Shown: piece by piece, positions 22,862-31,979 of the stretch
Layout of the letters: every line of letters begins with the position of its first letter
Position numbering within the stretch: the stretch's first letter is position 1
DNA from: Ogataea parapolymorpha DL-1
Taxonomy: Eukaryota; Ascomycota; Pichiomycetes; Pichiales; Pichiaceae
Direction: 5' to 3'
NCBI RefSeq assembly: GCF_000187245.1
Contig: NC_027864.1
Location: 434,001 to 498,000, forward strand
Length of the DNA stretch: 64,000 bases
Position numbers and translations under genes: made by a program
Notes under the pieces: model-generated
Database searches by the model: none
What the model was told of the DNA's origin: nothing
The model's input: only the letters and a program-made list of their open reading frames with translations

Positions 22862-24700
22862 TTAGAGATCAAATGCATACTTGGACCTCTGTCTGAGCCT
22901 CTTTCCGTATATGACGAAAAGAATTGGGCAGGCAATCAGAAGTATGGAGAACAGCCCAAGAAGAAGACCTGCCCAATTGGTGTGCATGTTCTGGAACATG
23001 AAGGAAGCAAATAGCGGGAAGACGGCACCAAACGAGGATCTCAGGAATGTGTTAGCAGCCATGGCAGAGGCGGCAAAAACCAGGTAGCTATCGATGATAT
23101 AGTTCATACTTGGGACGAAGATTCCCATCAGACCGAAACCGGTGAAGAGACCAGAAACGGTTGGCACCATCCAATGGATATCGTTGTGGTAGTTACCTGT
23201 CCAGGTAAACCACAGAATACCAATAGGAAAGGCCACACCACCCCAGATGATGGTTGGGAGTCTAGTTTCTGGGATGATTTTTCCGTTATTTGCTTCCAAA
23301 GCACGAACGTAACCTTTCTCACGGTAGATACAGAAACAACCTCCGAAGATCTCGCCAATCACCATTCCAAAATATGGCAATTCGGCGACACCTGGAGCCA
23401 TTTTATATCCTTCCTGGAAGACAAATGGGTATGCAGTCAAAAACAGGTACAACATGCCGTAGATGAACGCATTGTACAGACTGATGAATAAAATGATTGG
23501 CTCCGTGAAAAGCATCATGAGCGGTCTGGAAAGATTATTCTCAACGATTTCTCTGACACTGAGCTGGAACTCGTCGTGGGGAGCATGAATACCCCAGTTA
23601 TTAGTACGTCTTTTGATTTCTCTGGCTTTTTGGACCAACAAAATCGGATGATGTGTTTCTTTCTGGAACAGGACGACCAGAACCACGTTCGCTGATGCAA
23701 GGATACCTGTGATGAATGCGGTCCATCTCCAGCCAAGACTTTTGTTAGCCACAGTGAAACCTCCAATGAACGGAGCCAGTAATGGACCAACGAACACAGC
23801 CATCGAATACACCACCATCACTGTACCTCTCGTTCGGTTGCCAAACATGTCTGCGAAACCAGCCGGAGCAACCACCATTGGTGCTGCTCCCAAACAGCCA
23901 GCGAAGAACCTGCAGATCAAAATCGACTCTAGTCTATCGGAACATGCGACTGCGAAATTGAAGGAAGCAAAGGCAACCGAGGAAAGAAGCATCACAGGCC
24001 TTCTACCGTACAATTCGGACAGAGGAGCCCAGATCACAGGTCCTGTTGCAAAACCAAGAACATACAGGGTGATTCCCAGCGTGGCGACGACATGGGCCAC
24101 GTGATATCGTGCAGCGATTTGAGGAACTCCTTCAGAGAAAATGGCTGAGCCAAACGCAATACAGAATGTATCTGCGGCAATGATTGCGCACTGGATGACT
24201 TTCGTCTTTAATGGCCAATTATGTGGATGAAAAGGATCGTTTTCACCGTCGAAAGCGACCACATAAGGCTCCTTGTCAGGCAGCATAGGTGGATAATCCT
24301 TGCCCCCACCCATCGGAGGAATAGGCACACCTGCCTCTTCCTGTTTCCTTATCCTGTCCTCAATAGACTTGGCATTCGTCAGCACTCTAGACAACTCCCT
24401 GGAAACCTCAGTAATAGACTCTCTACGAGAATTAGGTTCTAAGTCAGGAGGAAGATTGTCCTCGTTGAGTGCTTGAGGTTCATATTTGGTAGGCTGGGTA
24501 GCGTACGCATCATGGCTGAGTGGGTCATGTTCTAACGTCGAGGCACTGGATTTGACCTCCGAGTCCTGGGACATGGTGTTATCTCCAGGCAGTTTCTCCG
24601 CCTGAGACGAGCCGTCGTGCTCGCTCGTGGACTCTGCGGTGTGAAACGACTCAGTATTATTATAAGACGAGCTCATAGAGTGCGTACGTGAAGAACTCAT
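22862..24700 (-). CDS. TPO1: Polyamine/drug:H+ antiporter of the DHA1 family, TPO1-like
   Basis: A 612-residue major facilitator protein with 12 predicted membrane segments after a 190-residue Ser-rich cytosolic N-terminus. Close TPO1 matches include FDGENDPFHPHNWPLKTKV before the first helix, the motif LGFATGPVIWAPLSELYGRRP, GRFFAGCLGAAPM-like segment, THHPILLVQKA, and HWMVPTVSGLFTGFGLMGIF. Tpo1 exports spermine, spermidine and several drugs at the plasma membrane and is controlled by kinases acting on the N-terminus. A likely TATA element (ttataag, 24747-24753) and an inverted repeat lie upstream. Subfamily is clear; the substrate is inferred. Confidence 0.88.
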   Translation of the reverse strand: MSSSRTHSMSSSYNNTESFHTAESTSEHDGSSQAEKLPGDNTMSQDSEVKSSASTLEHDPLSHDAYATQPTKYEPQALNEDNLPPDLEPNSRRESITEVSRELSRVLTNAKSIEDRIRKQEEAGVPIPPMGGGKDYPPMLPDKEPYVVAFDGENDPFHPHNWPLKTKVIQCAIIAADTFCIAFGSAIFSEGVPQIAARYHVAHVVATLGITLYVLGFATGPVIWAPLSELYGRRPVMLLSSVAFASFNFAVACSDRLESILICRFFAGCLGAAPMVVAPAGFADMFGNRTRGTVMVVYSMAVFVGPLLAPFIGGFTVANKSLGWRWTAFITGILASANVVLVVLFQKETHHPILLVQKAREIKRRTNNWGIHAPHDEFQLSVREIVENNLSRPLMMLFTEPIILFISLYNAFIYGMLYLFLTAYPFVFQEGYKMAPGVAELPYFGMVIGEIFGGCFCIYREKGYVRALEANNGKIIPETRLPTIIWGGVAFPIGILWFTWTGNYHNDIHWMVPTVSGLFTGFGLMGIFVPSMNYIIDSYLVFAASAMAANTFLRSSFGAVFPLFASFMFQNMHTNWAGLLLGLFSILLIACPILFVIYGKRLRQRSKYAFDL

Positions 24701-25007
24701 ATTGAGAAAACAACTAAAGACGTATTTCTCCGCCTGTGTTGAGCCTTATAAGTATGCGGAAAAAAAAAGAATTACTAATGCGAGAAATAAACAAACTGGT
24801 GCAAAAATTTGACGGCAGAAACGGCCCATACGCCGTGCCGACGAGCAGCAATCCAGGCAGACAATAGATAAGTCCGAACTGATCGGTGTCGCGGACTTAA
24901 CACTACAGTTTGGGAGTAGAAATTTCTGTTTCAGGTGGATATTTATGCAGCAGGGGAAAAAAAGTTACCGACGCAAATGCTCATTCCGAACCGTCTATAG
25001 CCGGACA
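24701..25007. promoter_or_regulatory. Promoter region of the TPO1-like gene
   Basis: These 307 bp run from the TPO1-like start to the DHA2 gene's stop. They contain a TATA-like ttataag near 24747, an A-run, and a CCG-N15-CGG inverted repeat at 24870-24898. I see no coding frame. Confidence 0.55.
24870..24898. promoter_or_regulatory. Inverted repeat AAGTCCG-N15-CGGACTT
   Basis: Two perfect 7-bp arms (24870-24876 and 24892-24898) are separated by 15 bp, giving CCG-N15-CGG. Zinc-cluster dimers bind CGG half-sites with a fixed spacing, so this could be the operator of a drug-response regulator about 170 bp before the TPO1-like start. Confidence 0.4.
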
Positions 25008-26570
25008 CTAGCGCTCTTGGCAGGGCTCCGCTTCATTCAAAGCCTTCCTACTGCCTGAAGTGCCCACGTTCACGAAAAACGAGATGATCAGCGCTGCCGC
25101 ACTGAACCCAATCGCGAGGTAGAAGACGTTTCGTATGCCGTAAAACAAGGGCTCTGGATATAAATTTTGTTCCGACTTTCCGTAATATGGATCTCGGGCC
25201 GAAATTAAAACAGAGCCCAAACTCAGCCCGACCACTGTGACTAACTGAAGAATTGTGTTAAACACTCCTGCTGCCGCTCCTTGATCTTTCACCTCGACGG
25301 CAGACATGGTCACCATCGTACAGACGTTGTAGGTAATGTCGCACGCAACGGCTGACAGAATGTAGCCCCAAAACGGACCCAGCCAGTAATTTCTGTGGTA
25401 GTCTATGGTAGCCCAGATAATGCTAGCACCCAAGATGCAAAGATTCCCGCCTATAAGCATCATTTTTCCAGAGATCACGTGGAACGACACCGCAACAAAC
25501 AGATTTGTAAAGATGCCGCTCACCCCCATCGGCATGGCCGCAAGTGCCGTGTGCAGCGCTCCCCAATTTTTTATATCCTGGAAATAGAGCATTGGATAGT
25601 AACCCAGACACCCTATAAATGTGACCCATGTGAGCGATGCCACCACCATGGAGAGCACGAAATTGTTGTTTTTCCAAAGCTGCATCGGCATGATCGGATC
25701 GCGCGCCACGTACAGCTCCACCAAGATGAAAACTCCTAGCAAAAAAATTCCAACGATTAAGAGAGAGTAGATGTAAGGGGTGTGCCATCTACGTTTTGCT
25801 GCGTCGACCTGTGTAAGCGAGAACGAGATCAGTGCAAATGCGGAAAGAATCAAGAAAGACCCAAGATAGTCCAGCTTCAGCAATGTTTGCTTGACCGTTA
25901 TTTTGTCCAATGGCTTGTCTTTGGGGATCACAAAATATGCCACTATAGTCACTGCCCCAAAAAATATAGCAGTGAAAAATTGAACCGCCCTCCAGCTGAA
26001 CGCGGTCACAGAGACGCCTCCGATCAGAAGACCAGCTATGTATCCAATGGCACCACCACTGGAGAACACGGCAAACGCAACGTTCCGCCGTCGCGACTCT
26101 TTATACAACGATCCTATGAGACCGGCACCCGCAGGGATCAGAGGCGCAAAAAACAGACCCTCAACGGCCCTGAGAATGACGAGACCAATGAAGTTCTTCA
26201 TAAACCCTGCAACCAGCGATGCTAGCGTGAAGCCTGAAAAGCAAAAGAGCATCACGCGACGTCGGCCGAAACAGTCGGTCAGCTTACCACCGATCAGTAG
26301 AAAGCTTCCACTGGAGAGCACAATTGATGAAACACTCCACACCAGCTGGCCCCCATTGACTTCAAAGCTGTTGGCTAGATCCGTAAGGCTTGTTTGGAAA
26401 CTGCCCTCGGGAATTGAACTAGTTGCGACCGCAAAGCAAACAACAATCACGCAAAGAACCTCTTGGAAGGTGGATTTGAAAGCCTCAGGACGCGCATTAG
26501 GATCCCTCACCTGATGGTCTTCAGTAGCATACTCTGGATCCTTGAGCTCGGCTTCAAAATTCTCGGCCAT
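25008..26570 (-). CDS. Major facilitator transporter, DHA2 (ATR1/AMF1-like, 14 TM)
   Basis: A 520-residue transporter. Helix-rich sequence throughout, with motif A-like GGKLTDCFGRRRVMLFC (about residue 100), LRAVEGLFFAPLIPAGAGLIGSLY, and motif C-like GGAIGYIAGLLIGGVSV. The overall pattern and C-terminal GAAAGVFNTILQLVTVVGLSLGSVL segment fit the 14-helix DHA2 branch that holds Atr1, Sge1 and the ammonium facilitator Amf1. It probably exports a toxic or surplus small molecule across the plasma membrane. It follows the TPO1-like gene in the same orientation, so two unrelated exporters sit side by side. I cannot name the substrate. Confidence 0.8.
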   Translation of the reverse strand: MAENFEAELKDPEYATEDHQVRDPNARPEAFKSTFQEVLCVIVVCFAVATSSIPEGSFQTSLTDLANSFEVNGGQLVWSVSSIVLSSGSFLLIGGKLTDCFGRRRVMLFCFSGFTLASLVAGFMKNFIGLVILRAVEGLFFAPLIPAGAGLIGSLYKESRRRNVAFAVFSSGGAIGYIAGLLIGGVSVTAFSWRAVQFFTAIFFGAVTIVAYFVIPKDKPLDKITVKQTLLKLDYLGSFLILSAFALISFSLTQVDAAKRRWHTPYIYSLLIVGIFLLGVFILVELYVARDPIMPMQLWKNNNFVLSMVVASLTWVTFIGCLGYYPMLYFQDIKNWGALHTALAAMPMGVSGIFTNLFVAVSFHVISGKMMLIGGNLCILGASIIWATIDYHRNYWLGPFWGYILSAVACDITYNVCTMVTMSAVEVKDQGAAAGVFNTILQLVTVVGLSLGSVLISARDPYYGKSEQNLYPEPLFYGIRNVFYLAIGFSAAALIISFFVNVGTSGSRKALNEAEPCQER

Positions 26571-26744
26571 GCTCTATAAATCAAACTAAACTTAAAATCA
26601 AGGCCACGGCTATAGGCATGGAATAACGTATATATTTCCTCGTCAAAATTTAATATTTTTAGAGCTGTGGATTGCGCGCGGCGCTATTGTTTTACAAACG
26701 GAAGAAACCCGCTTAGGGTAAAAGATAGCGATAATTGCATGTGT

Positions 26745-28880
26745 TCACAAATTACTTACCAGTAGCCGTCGGTTAGTGAGAAAATCGCAAACCTTCTGCC
26801 GAGCCGAGGCTAGGTTCTCCATATAGTCCTGGTAAAAGTGAATACCTTGCTTCAAGTTTTCCACCACCTCTAAATAGCCGTTCATCGTGTCTTGCAACAC
26901 CCGTAAGGCTGTCTCGCGCTCCTTGCCTCCTTGCAGTTGTCGTTTCCCTGACTTAAAGATATCGTATAGGTCGTATATCAGCGATGTGTCGCTGTCCTGG
27001 ATCGTGGCTGTGCTAGTCAAAAATCCGAGCTCTGCGTCGAACTTCCGTAAACTCTCATCTAAAATGAACTGCATTGAGTTCTCGTCCACAGCGATATTTT
27101 GCGAAACGAGTTTCTTGTACTGTTCTGTTACCTGCATCAAGATCTGGTTCTCGCTCATCTTGACTCTCAAGTTCTCTAGGAATTCATGGCGCTCGTTTTT
27201 CAGGTTTTTCAGTTGTTTCACTTTGTCATCCAACTTGAACACTACTTCTTTGAAATCCGGGTTTAGATCCAAAATCTGGCTTTTGGGAATAAATTCTTCC
27301 AAAGTTTCAGCCGACTCGTAAACCTTCAAATACGGTTTGAGGTCCTTGATCTGCTGAAAAATGATGCGGTCACCCTTAGTGGACTGGTCCAAATACGTCT
27401 CCAGCTTATTTAGCAGTTCGTAGCATTCGGCTCCAGACTCGTCAAAATCCGGGACTTGCCACTTCGAACCGTGCAATCTGCGCTGTTGGTGGTCGTTCTC
27501 TCGGGCCAGCCGCACTTCTTCCCAGAGCTTGTCCAACTGAGGCCGTGCATCACGCCGCGCCTCGCGCAACTCTGTCTCTAGCTCTCTCAATGTGCTTTGC
27601 CATCTCAGTTGCTCCAACTTCTCTTTGTTTTCCCAAACCCAATTAGGTATGCTCTGTGGCTTCAAGATTGCTTCAACTTGGGCAGTCACGCCCGTCTCAC
27701 TAATTAGCATATCAATTTTTTTGTTGAGCTCCTGCAACGGTTCCTTAAAGTTGACCACGAAATAGTTTTCTACACGGTCTTTGTAGGACATTGCAACCTG
27801 GATCACGCTATAAGGCACTAGTCCTTCAAACAGCGGTCTTCCGTATTCGCCGCTATTAATGGCTTTATGCAAATCTACCAATTCCTCGGGCAAAATGCTT
27901 TTCACCATTGAGACTTTGGTGAGAGGTGCCACTTTGGGTATGTCCTGTAGATATATCAGGTCGTTTTCACGTTCAGCTTTCCGCAATCTATCATGAACTG
28001 TCTGTCGGAGCATCTTGAAGTCCTCCAGAGCTAACTCGCCGTCCAGTTTCGGCAGTTTCGTGTTGAAAACTTGCTCTGCCTCGCGTAAATACGCTATTTC
28101 TTCACCGTATTTTTCCTGCTCTCCGCTGTGAATTGAGCATCGGTAGTATGCCGCAGCCTTGAAATGCAAAGTCTTAACTTGTATGTGCTCAATCCAGTCT
28201 TTTTTAAAACAAACAGTTTTCTTAGCCAGTGCAAGCGAATCGGCATAGAATTGCGACACTTGAGCAGAGAGCTTCGAGATGACTGTGTTTTTCAAGTCGC
28301 TCTTCAGGGCAAAAAACCAAAATTTCTCCTGTGCCTGCGCAAGCATCAGTAGCTGTAACGTCTCGAGAACCTCAGATCGCAGCTCAAGTGGTACACTCGT
28401 CAGCTGAGGTATGATATGAGTTCGTAAAAGCTCAAAGTAGCCGGCAGAGTGCTGCAAATAGATGCACGACTGCTTAATTCCATCCAGACTATGCTTATCA
28501 TCAACGTTCAGTGCCAGGAGAGAATAGGCCGCTGCTATTTGGTAAAGCACGTTTGCTCTTTCATAGGTTATTGATCTGTAAGTAAAGGGGCCATCCACAC
28601 GAATCCCCAGAGTGCCATACCATGGAGACTCAATCGAATCTTCGGGAAACTTAATCTGTATAGATGCTAACTGGACATAGTACCGTTTAAGAAGAGCTAT
28701 GGATTCTAGCGAGCCGGACGGAGCCTCGGCCGCCTTGCGCAACTGGTCGATCTCCTGCAGGTTCTTGTCAAAATTCGAAGATGACTGGTAAAACTCAGAA
28801 TCAATCACCCCCTTCAGACACGTGTATAAACTCACGCGATCTGTCTTCCGAAAGGGAACACTCAACAGTTTTGTTTCCAT
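26745..28880 (-). CDS. RIM20: BRO1-domain protein RIM20 (pH-response pathway)
   Basis: A 711-residue protein. It starts with a BRO1 domain (METKLLSVPFRKTDRVSLYTCLKGVI..., about 1-370) and continues with the long helical V domain (about 390-700). The start compares with yeast Rim20 (MSELLAIPLKRT) rather than Bro1, and IQIKFPEDSIESPWYGTLG and YERANVLYQIAAAYSLLAL fit Rim20. Rim20 binds ESCRT-III Snf7 and the Rim101 factor so that Rim13 can cleave Rim101 at alkaline pH. An upstream in-frame ATG at 28964 would add 28 residues with no family match, so I use 28880. Confidence 0.85.
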   Translation of the reverse strand: METKLLSVPFRKTDRVSLYTCLKGVIDSEFYQSSSNFDKNLQEIDQLRKAAEAPSGSLESIALLKRYYVQLASIQIKFPEDSIESPWYGTLGIRVDGPFTYRSITYERANVLYQIAAAYSLLALNVDDKHSLDGIKQSCIYLQHSAGYFELLRTHIIPQLTSVPLELRSEVLETLQLLMLAQAQEKFWFFALKSDLKNTVISKLSAQVSQFYADSLALAKKTVCFKKDWIEHIQVKTLHFKAAAYYRCSIHSGEQEKYGEEIAYLREAEQVFNTKLPKLDGELALEDFKMLRQTVHDRLRKAERENDLIYLQDIPKVAPLTKVSMVKSILPEELVDLHKAINSGEYGRPLFEGLVPYSVIQVAMSYKDRVENYFVVNFKEPLQELNKKIDMLISETGVTAQVEAILKPQSIPNWVWENKEKLEQLRWQSTLRELETELREARRDARPQLDKLWEEVRLARENDHQQRRLHGSKWQVPDFDESGAECYELLNKLETYLDQSTKGDRIIFQQIKDLKPYLKVYESAETLEEFIPKSQILDLNPDFKEVVFKLDDKVKQLKNLKNERHEFLENLRVKMSENQILMQVTEQYKKLVSQNIAVDENSMQFILDESLRKFDAELGFLTSTATIQDSDTSLIYDLYDIFKSGKRQLQGGKERETALRVLQDTMNGYLEVVENLKQGIHFYQDYMENLASARQKVCDFLTNRRLLVSNL

Positions 28881-29755
28881 GCGTGTGCTTGGTAAATAAA
28901 TAAATATGTCAGTCTGAAGTCGCGAATGCACTGTTATTTTTCGACTGGTGGTAGGTGTGCCCATATCTGTTCACACCACAGACCCCTTCATAATCTTCCA
29001 AATCGAATGCTACCTCTTGTCATCACCACTGGGTGATGAGCGTTGGCTCAAGTAGATGCAGATCTATTGCAGCTGACACCACATAAACATCATTAAAGAG
29101 AAATGCCACTCTAGACCTCCAAAAGAAAAGGATATCAGCATCTAGCATTTGGAAGCTGAAATCATGTATCTGCTGTTACCATTATAAATGAACAAGTTTT
29201 GAAAAGGGTAAACTGTTCCACCAGAAACGAGCTATTGATGGTGTCGGAAGCATATGAGTTGAGGAGTTACTGTAGGTCCTTGTGAAGTCTAATTCAAGAA
29301 TCCTGTTGTGCGTCGCAGATATCTGAGCTACTCAATTCGAATTTCTCAGGCCGAGGCAGCCGGCTTCGATATCTCCCGACAGCGGAAGTCAAGGACCAGC
29401 TCGACCTTGGATTCGTTAACAGGTGTTACTAGAGTGGAAAAGACACAACCGTTAAAATTAAAAAAGCGCGACCGACTGCTGCAGAGAAAATGCGACACGT
29501 CGTTTAGGGTGTTGCATACTATTCTATGCCCTGCCCAAGCTATTTTTGGTCCCAAGTCCACTATTTTCTTGCTACTTTCGATATATTGATATCACCAGAA
29601 GTCCTGAGAATTGTTGTTCATCAGGCGTACATGTATTCCTTTCGTCAGCAGAGATCCAAAAACACGTAGAGTAGAATACACAGAACCAATAGCCATAGAC
29701 TTTTGATCTGGACAAGATATTATGAGTCCGATATTTGCAATCAAAAAGCTTCGGC

Positions 29756-29936
29756 AGAGCACATTACGCAGCAACCACCGCCTTGATACTTGAAAACGGT
29801 GAAAGAGTGCTATTTTGCTGATTTATCACAAATCGAGGATTTGAGACCAGTCGCACTGCAACGTGCCTACATGCGTTTGGCAAATTGTGTTCTTACAGGA
29901 GAGGAAGCTAATGGTCTTGAAGACCTCGTAACGTGA
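29756..29936 (+). pseudogene. Possible decayed coding fragment (unknown family)
   Basis: Two adjacent plus-strand frames read like one protein broken by a single extra T in the tatttt run near 29811-29816. The first piece ends ...ILENGERVLF, and the next frame from 29817 continues ADLSQIEDLRPVALQRAYMR and so on to a TGA at 29934. Composition and hydrophobic patterning look protein-like. Upstream, the frame meets stops in all phases. I do not recognise the family. It may be chance, since the minus strand also has an open stretch over part of it. Confidence 0.3.
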
Positions 29937-30037
29937 TATACGTGACGTACTGCCGACTCCTTGCGCAGCAATAGGGCGACGGGGCTGTGCATTGTAAAGG
30001 AGAGAAAATACATTGGCTACACGTAAATAAACTCCTG

Positions 30038-30073
30038 TGCAAAGATGTGATTAGTTATATTTGCAAAGATGTG
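30038..30073 (+). repeat. Direct repeat tgcaaagatgtg x2, 24 bp period
   Basis: Two perfect 12-bp copies start at 30038 and 30062, about 590-610 bp before the SUN-family ATG. They may be paired regulator sites. Confidence 0.5.
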
Positions 30074-30502
30074 CGGCGTGTTGTTTTTTCCCTTTGCGAT
30101 CTTTATTTACTCTTCAATAATTCCTAGAAAGGAAAACTGAAAAAAATTTCGCTTATAGTTGGATCATGCATGGGACAATCGATTTCGACGCCAGATACAA
30201 TGTAACATGATGTGTCGTGCACGTAATTTATCGTTCTAGACCTATATCGACAGGGGCGACAAGGGAAATAAAATGAAAATTGTCAGTGGCACGGCAGACG
30301 GGAGTAGTCTCCAAGAGCTGTCTGTAGCCATGTGCAACAGTTTGTCTCTTCAAACTTTATCCCCACTGCGTTTATTTATAATACTCGTCAACCAGGCTTA
30401 GCATACCAGGTACCTCCACAAAAGAAAAGAGCTTGCTACCGGTGTATATTTTTTTTTCCTATACATTCAGACGCATCCGCCTCCGGATCAGGCAGCTGCA
30501 TT

Positions 30503-30538
30503 GATTCCCGATTCCCACCTTATAAATCCTCGATTCCC
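30503..30538 (+). promoter_or_regulatory. Core promoter of SUN-family gene: TATA plus three GATTCCC boxes
   Basis: TATAAAT at 30521-30527 lies about 125 bp before the ATG. GATTCCC occurs at 30503-30509, 30510-30516 and 30532-30538, on both sides of the TATA box. Confidence 0.55.
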
Positions 30539-30650
30539 CTTCTGTTTCAAGATTTGTCTTGAACCGATACATTCATTTACTAGCTAGTTGATCCTGTCTT
30601 TTGACTAAGTCGTTCCTTACTACTCAACTGCTGTCATTCTTTTAACTAAA

Positions 30651-31778
30651 ATGAAGGTTTCTACTGTTTTGGCCTCTATGGCTCTTATTTCCTCCTCATT
30701 GGCTGCTCCTATGGCCCACGAGCACCACCACCACAAGAGAGAGGCTGCTGTCGTCTACGTGACCCACACTGTTGTTGTTGATTCGAACGGCCAGTTGTCC
30801 ACTTTGAACGCCCAGGTTGCCGTTCCAACCACGGACAGTTCTGAGTCTTCTTCTGCTACCTCCACCTCTAAGGCAACCTCGACCTCCTCTTCTTCGAAGA
30901 CTAGCACCACCTCAACCTCCAGCTCCAGCTCCAGCTCTGGCTCCAGCTCTGGATCCTCCTCCATCAGCGGTGACCTTAGCGACTTTTCGGGCCCAACCGA
31001 GGAGTTCGAGGATGGCACCATCAAATGTTCCGACTTCCCATCTGGTCAGGGTGTTGTTGCCGTTGACTGGCTTGGATTCGGTGGATGGGCTTCCATCATG
31101 AAGGAGGATGGTACCACCTCTTCTTCTTGTGAGGACGGCTTCTACTGTTCTTACGCTTGTCAGGCAGGTATGTCCAAAACTCAGTACCCATCCACCCAAC
31201 CATCCGACGGAAAGTCGATCGGTGGTCTCTACTGCAAAAACGGATACCTCTACAAGTCGAACTCTAACTCCAAGTACTTGTGTGAGTGGGGTCAGGACAG
31301 TGGCTATGTCCAGTCCAGCATCGACAAGGATATTGCTCTATGCAGAACCGACTACCCAGGTTCCGAGAACATGGTTGTTCCAACTTTGTTGGAGGCCGGT
31401 GGAAAGGCTCCATTGAGTGTCGTCGATGAGGACAACTACTACCACTGGCAGGGAGGCAAGACTTCTGCTCAGTACTACGTCAACAACGCCGGTGTCTCGA
31501 TCGAGGACGGATGTGTCTGGGGTGACTCTTCGTCTGGTGTTGGTAACTGGGCTCCTTTGGTTATTGGTTCTGGCTACACCAACGGCAACACCTATTTGTC
31601 GCTGATTCCAAACCCTAACAACAAGGACGCACCAAACTACAACGTCAAGATCGAGGCCACCGACGGCTCCGTTATCAACGGTGATTGCTCGTACATTAAC
31701 GGTAACTTCAACGGTGACAACACCGATGGATGCACCGTCACTGTCACCAAGGGCTCTGCCGTGATCAAGTTCTACTAG
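30651..31778 (+). CDS. SUN4: SUN-family secreted cell wall protein (SUN4/SIM1/UTH1 type)
   Basis: A 375-residue secreted protein: signal peptide ([20 protein letters not shown]), a His cluster followed by a Kex2-type KR at 29-30, a Ser/Thr-rich stretch (about 62-105), then the Cys-rich SUN domain (about 115-375). The domain shows [56 protein letters not shown] and the final C..TVT end. SUN proteins (GH132) act on beta-glucans during daughter-cell separation and wall remodelling. Codon use is strongly biased to C-ending and preferred codons, suggesting high expression, in keeping with the strong TATA promoter. Which of the four yeast paralogues it represents is unclear. Confidence 0.9.
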   Translation: MKVSTVLASMALISSSLAAPMAHEHHHHKREAAVVYVTHTVVVDSNGQLSTLNAQVAVPTTDSSESSSATSTSKATSTSSSSKTSTTSTSSSSSSSGSSSGSSSISGDLSDFSGPTEEFEDGTIKCSDFPSGQGVVAVDWLGFGGWASIMKEDGTTSSSCEDGFYCSYACQAGMSKTQYPSTQPSDGKSIGGLYCKNGYLYKSNSNSKYLCEWGQDSGYVQSSIDKDIALCRTDYPGSENMVVPTLLEAGGKAPLSVVDEDNYYHWQGGKTSAQYYVNNAGVSIEDGCVWGDSSSGVGNWAPLVIGSGYTNGNTYLSLIPNPNNKDAPNYNVKIEATDGSVINGDCSYINGNFNGDNTDGCTVTVTKGSAVIKFY

Positions 31779-31979
31779 TCTGACTGATGATTTTTTGCTT
31801 TCTCCAAAATGTTGTGTTAACATTTCGTTTTTGATACCAGTCTCTTGCTATGCCGTTTAAGTATATGACGTAACAAGTATATTTGTATAGTTAATATTTT
31901 TGTGAAAAATACTTGGCTGTGCTATTCCAATGTATGGGGAAGCCAGATTAAGCAACAACTTAATTAAACTACTTTTAAA

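Larger units (their letters stand above)
28881..30650. other. 1.77-kb gene-poor interval between RIM20 and the SUN-family gene
   Basis: This is the largest interval without a clear gene. It holds scattered short frames, a coding-looking relic near 29756-29936, an opposing minus-strand frame of about 160 codons with a single internal stop (about 29346-29822), a 12-bp direct repeat (30038-30049 and 30062-30073), and GATTCCC triplets around a TATA box just upstream of the SUN-family gene. I find no tRNA, LTR or rRNA. The right half is probably a long regulated promoter. Confidence 0.6.

Noticed and set aside
29592..29774. Remnant of a copia-type retrotransposon in the 1.77-kb gap
   Set aside because: I find no LTR, reverse transcriptase or RNase H motif in the translated fragments; the resemblance was vague.
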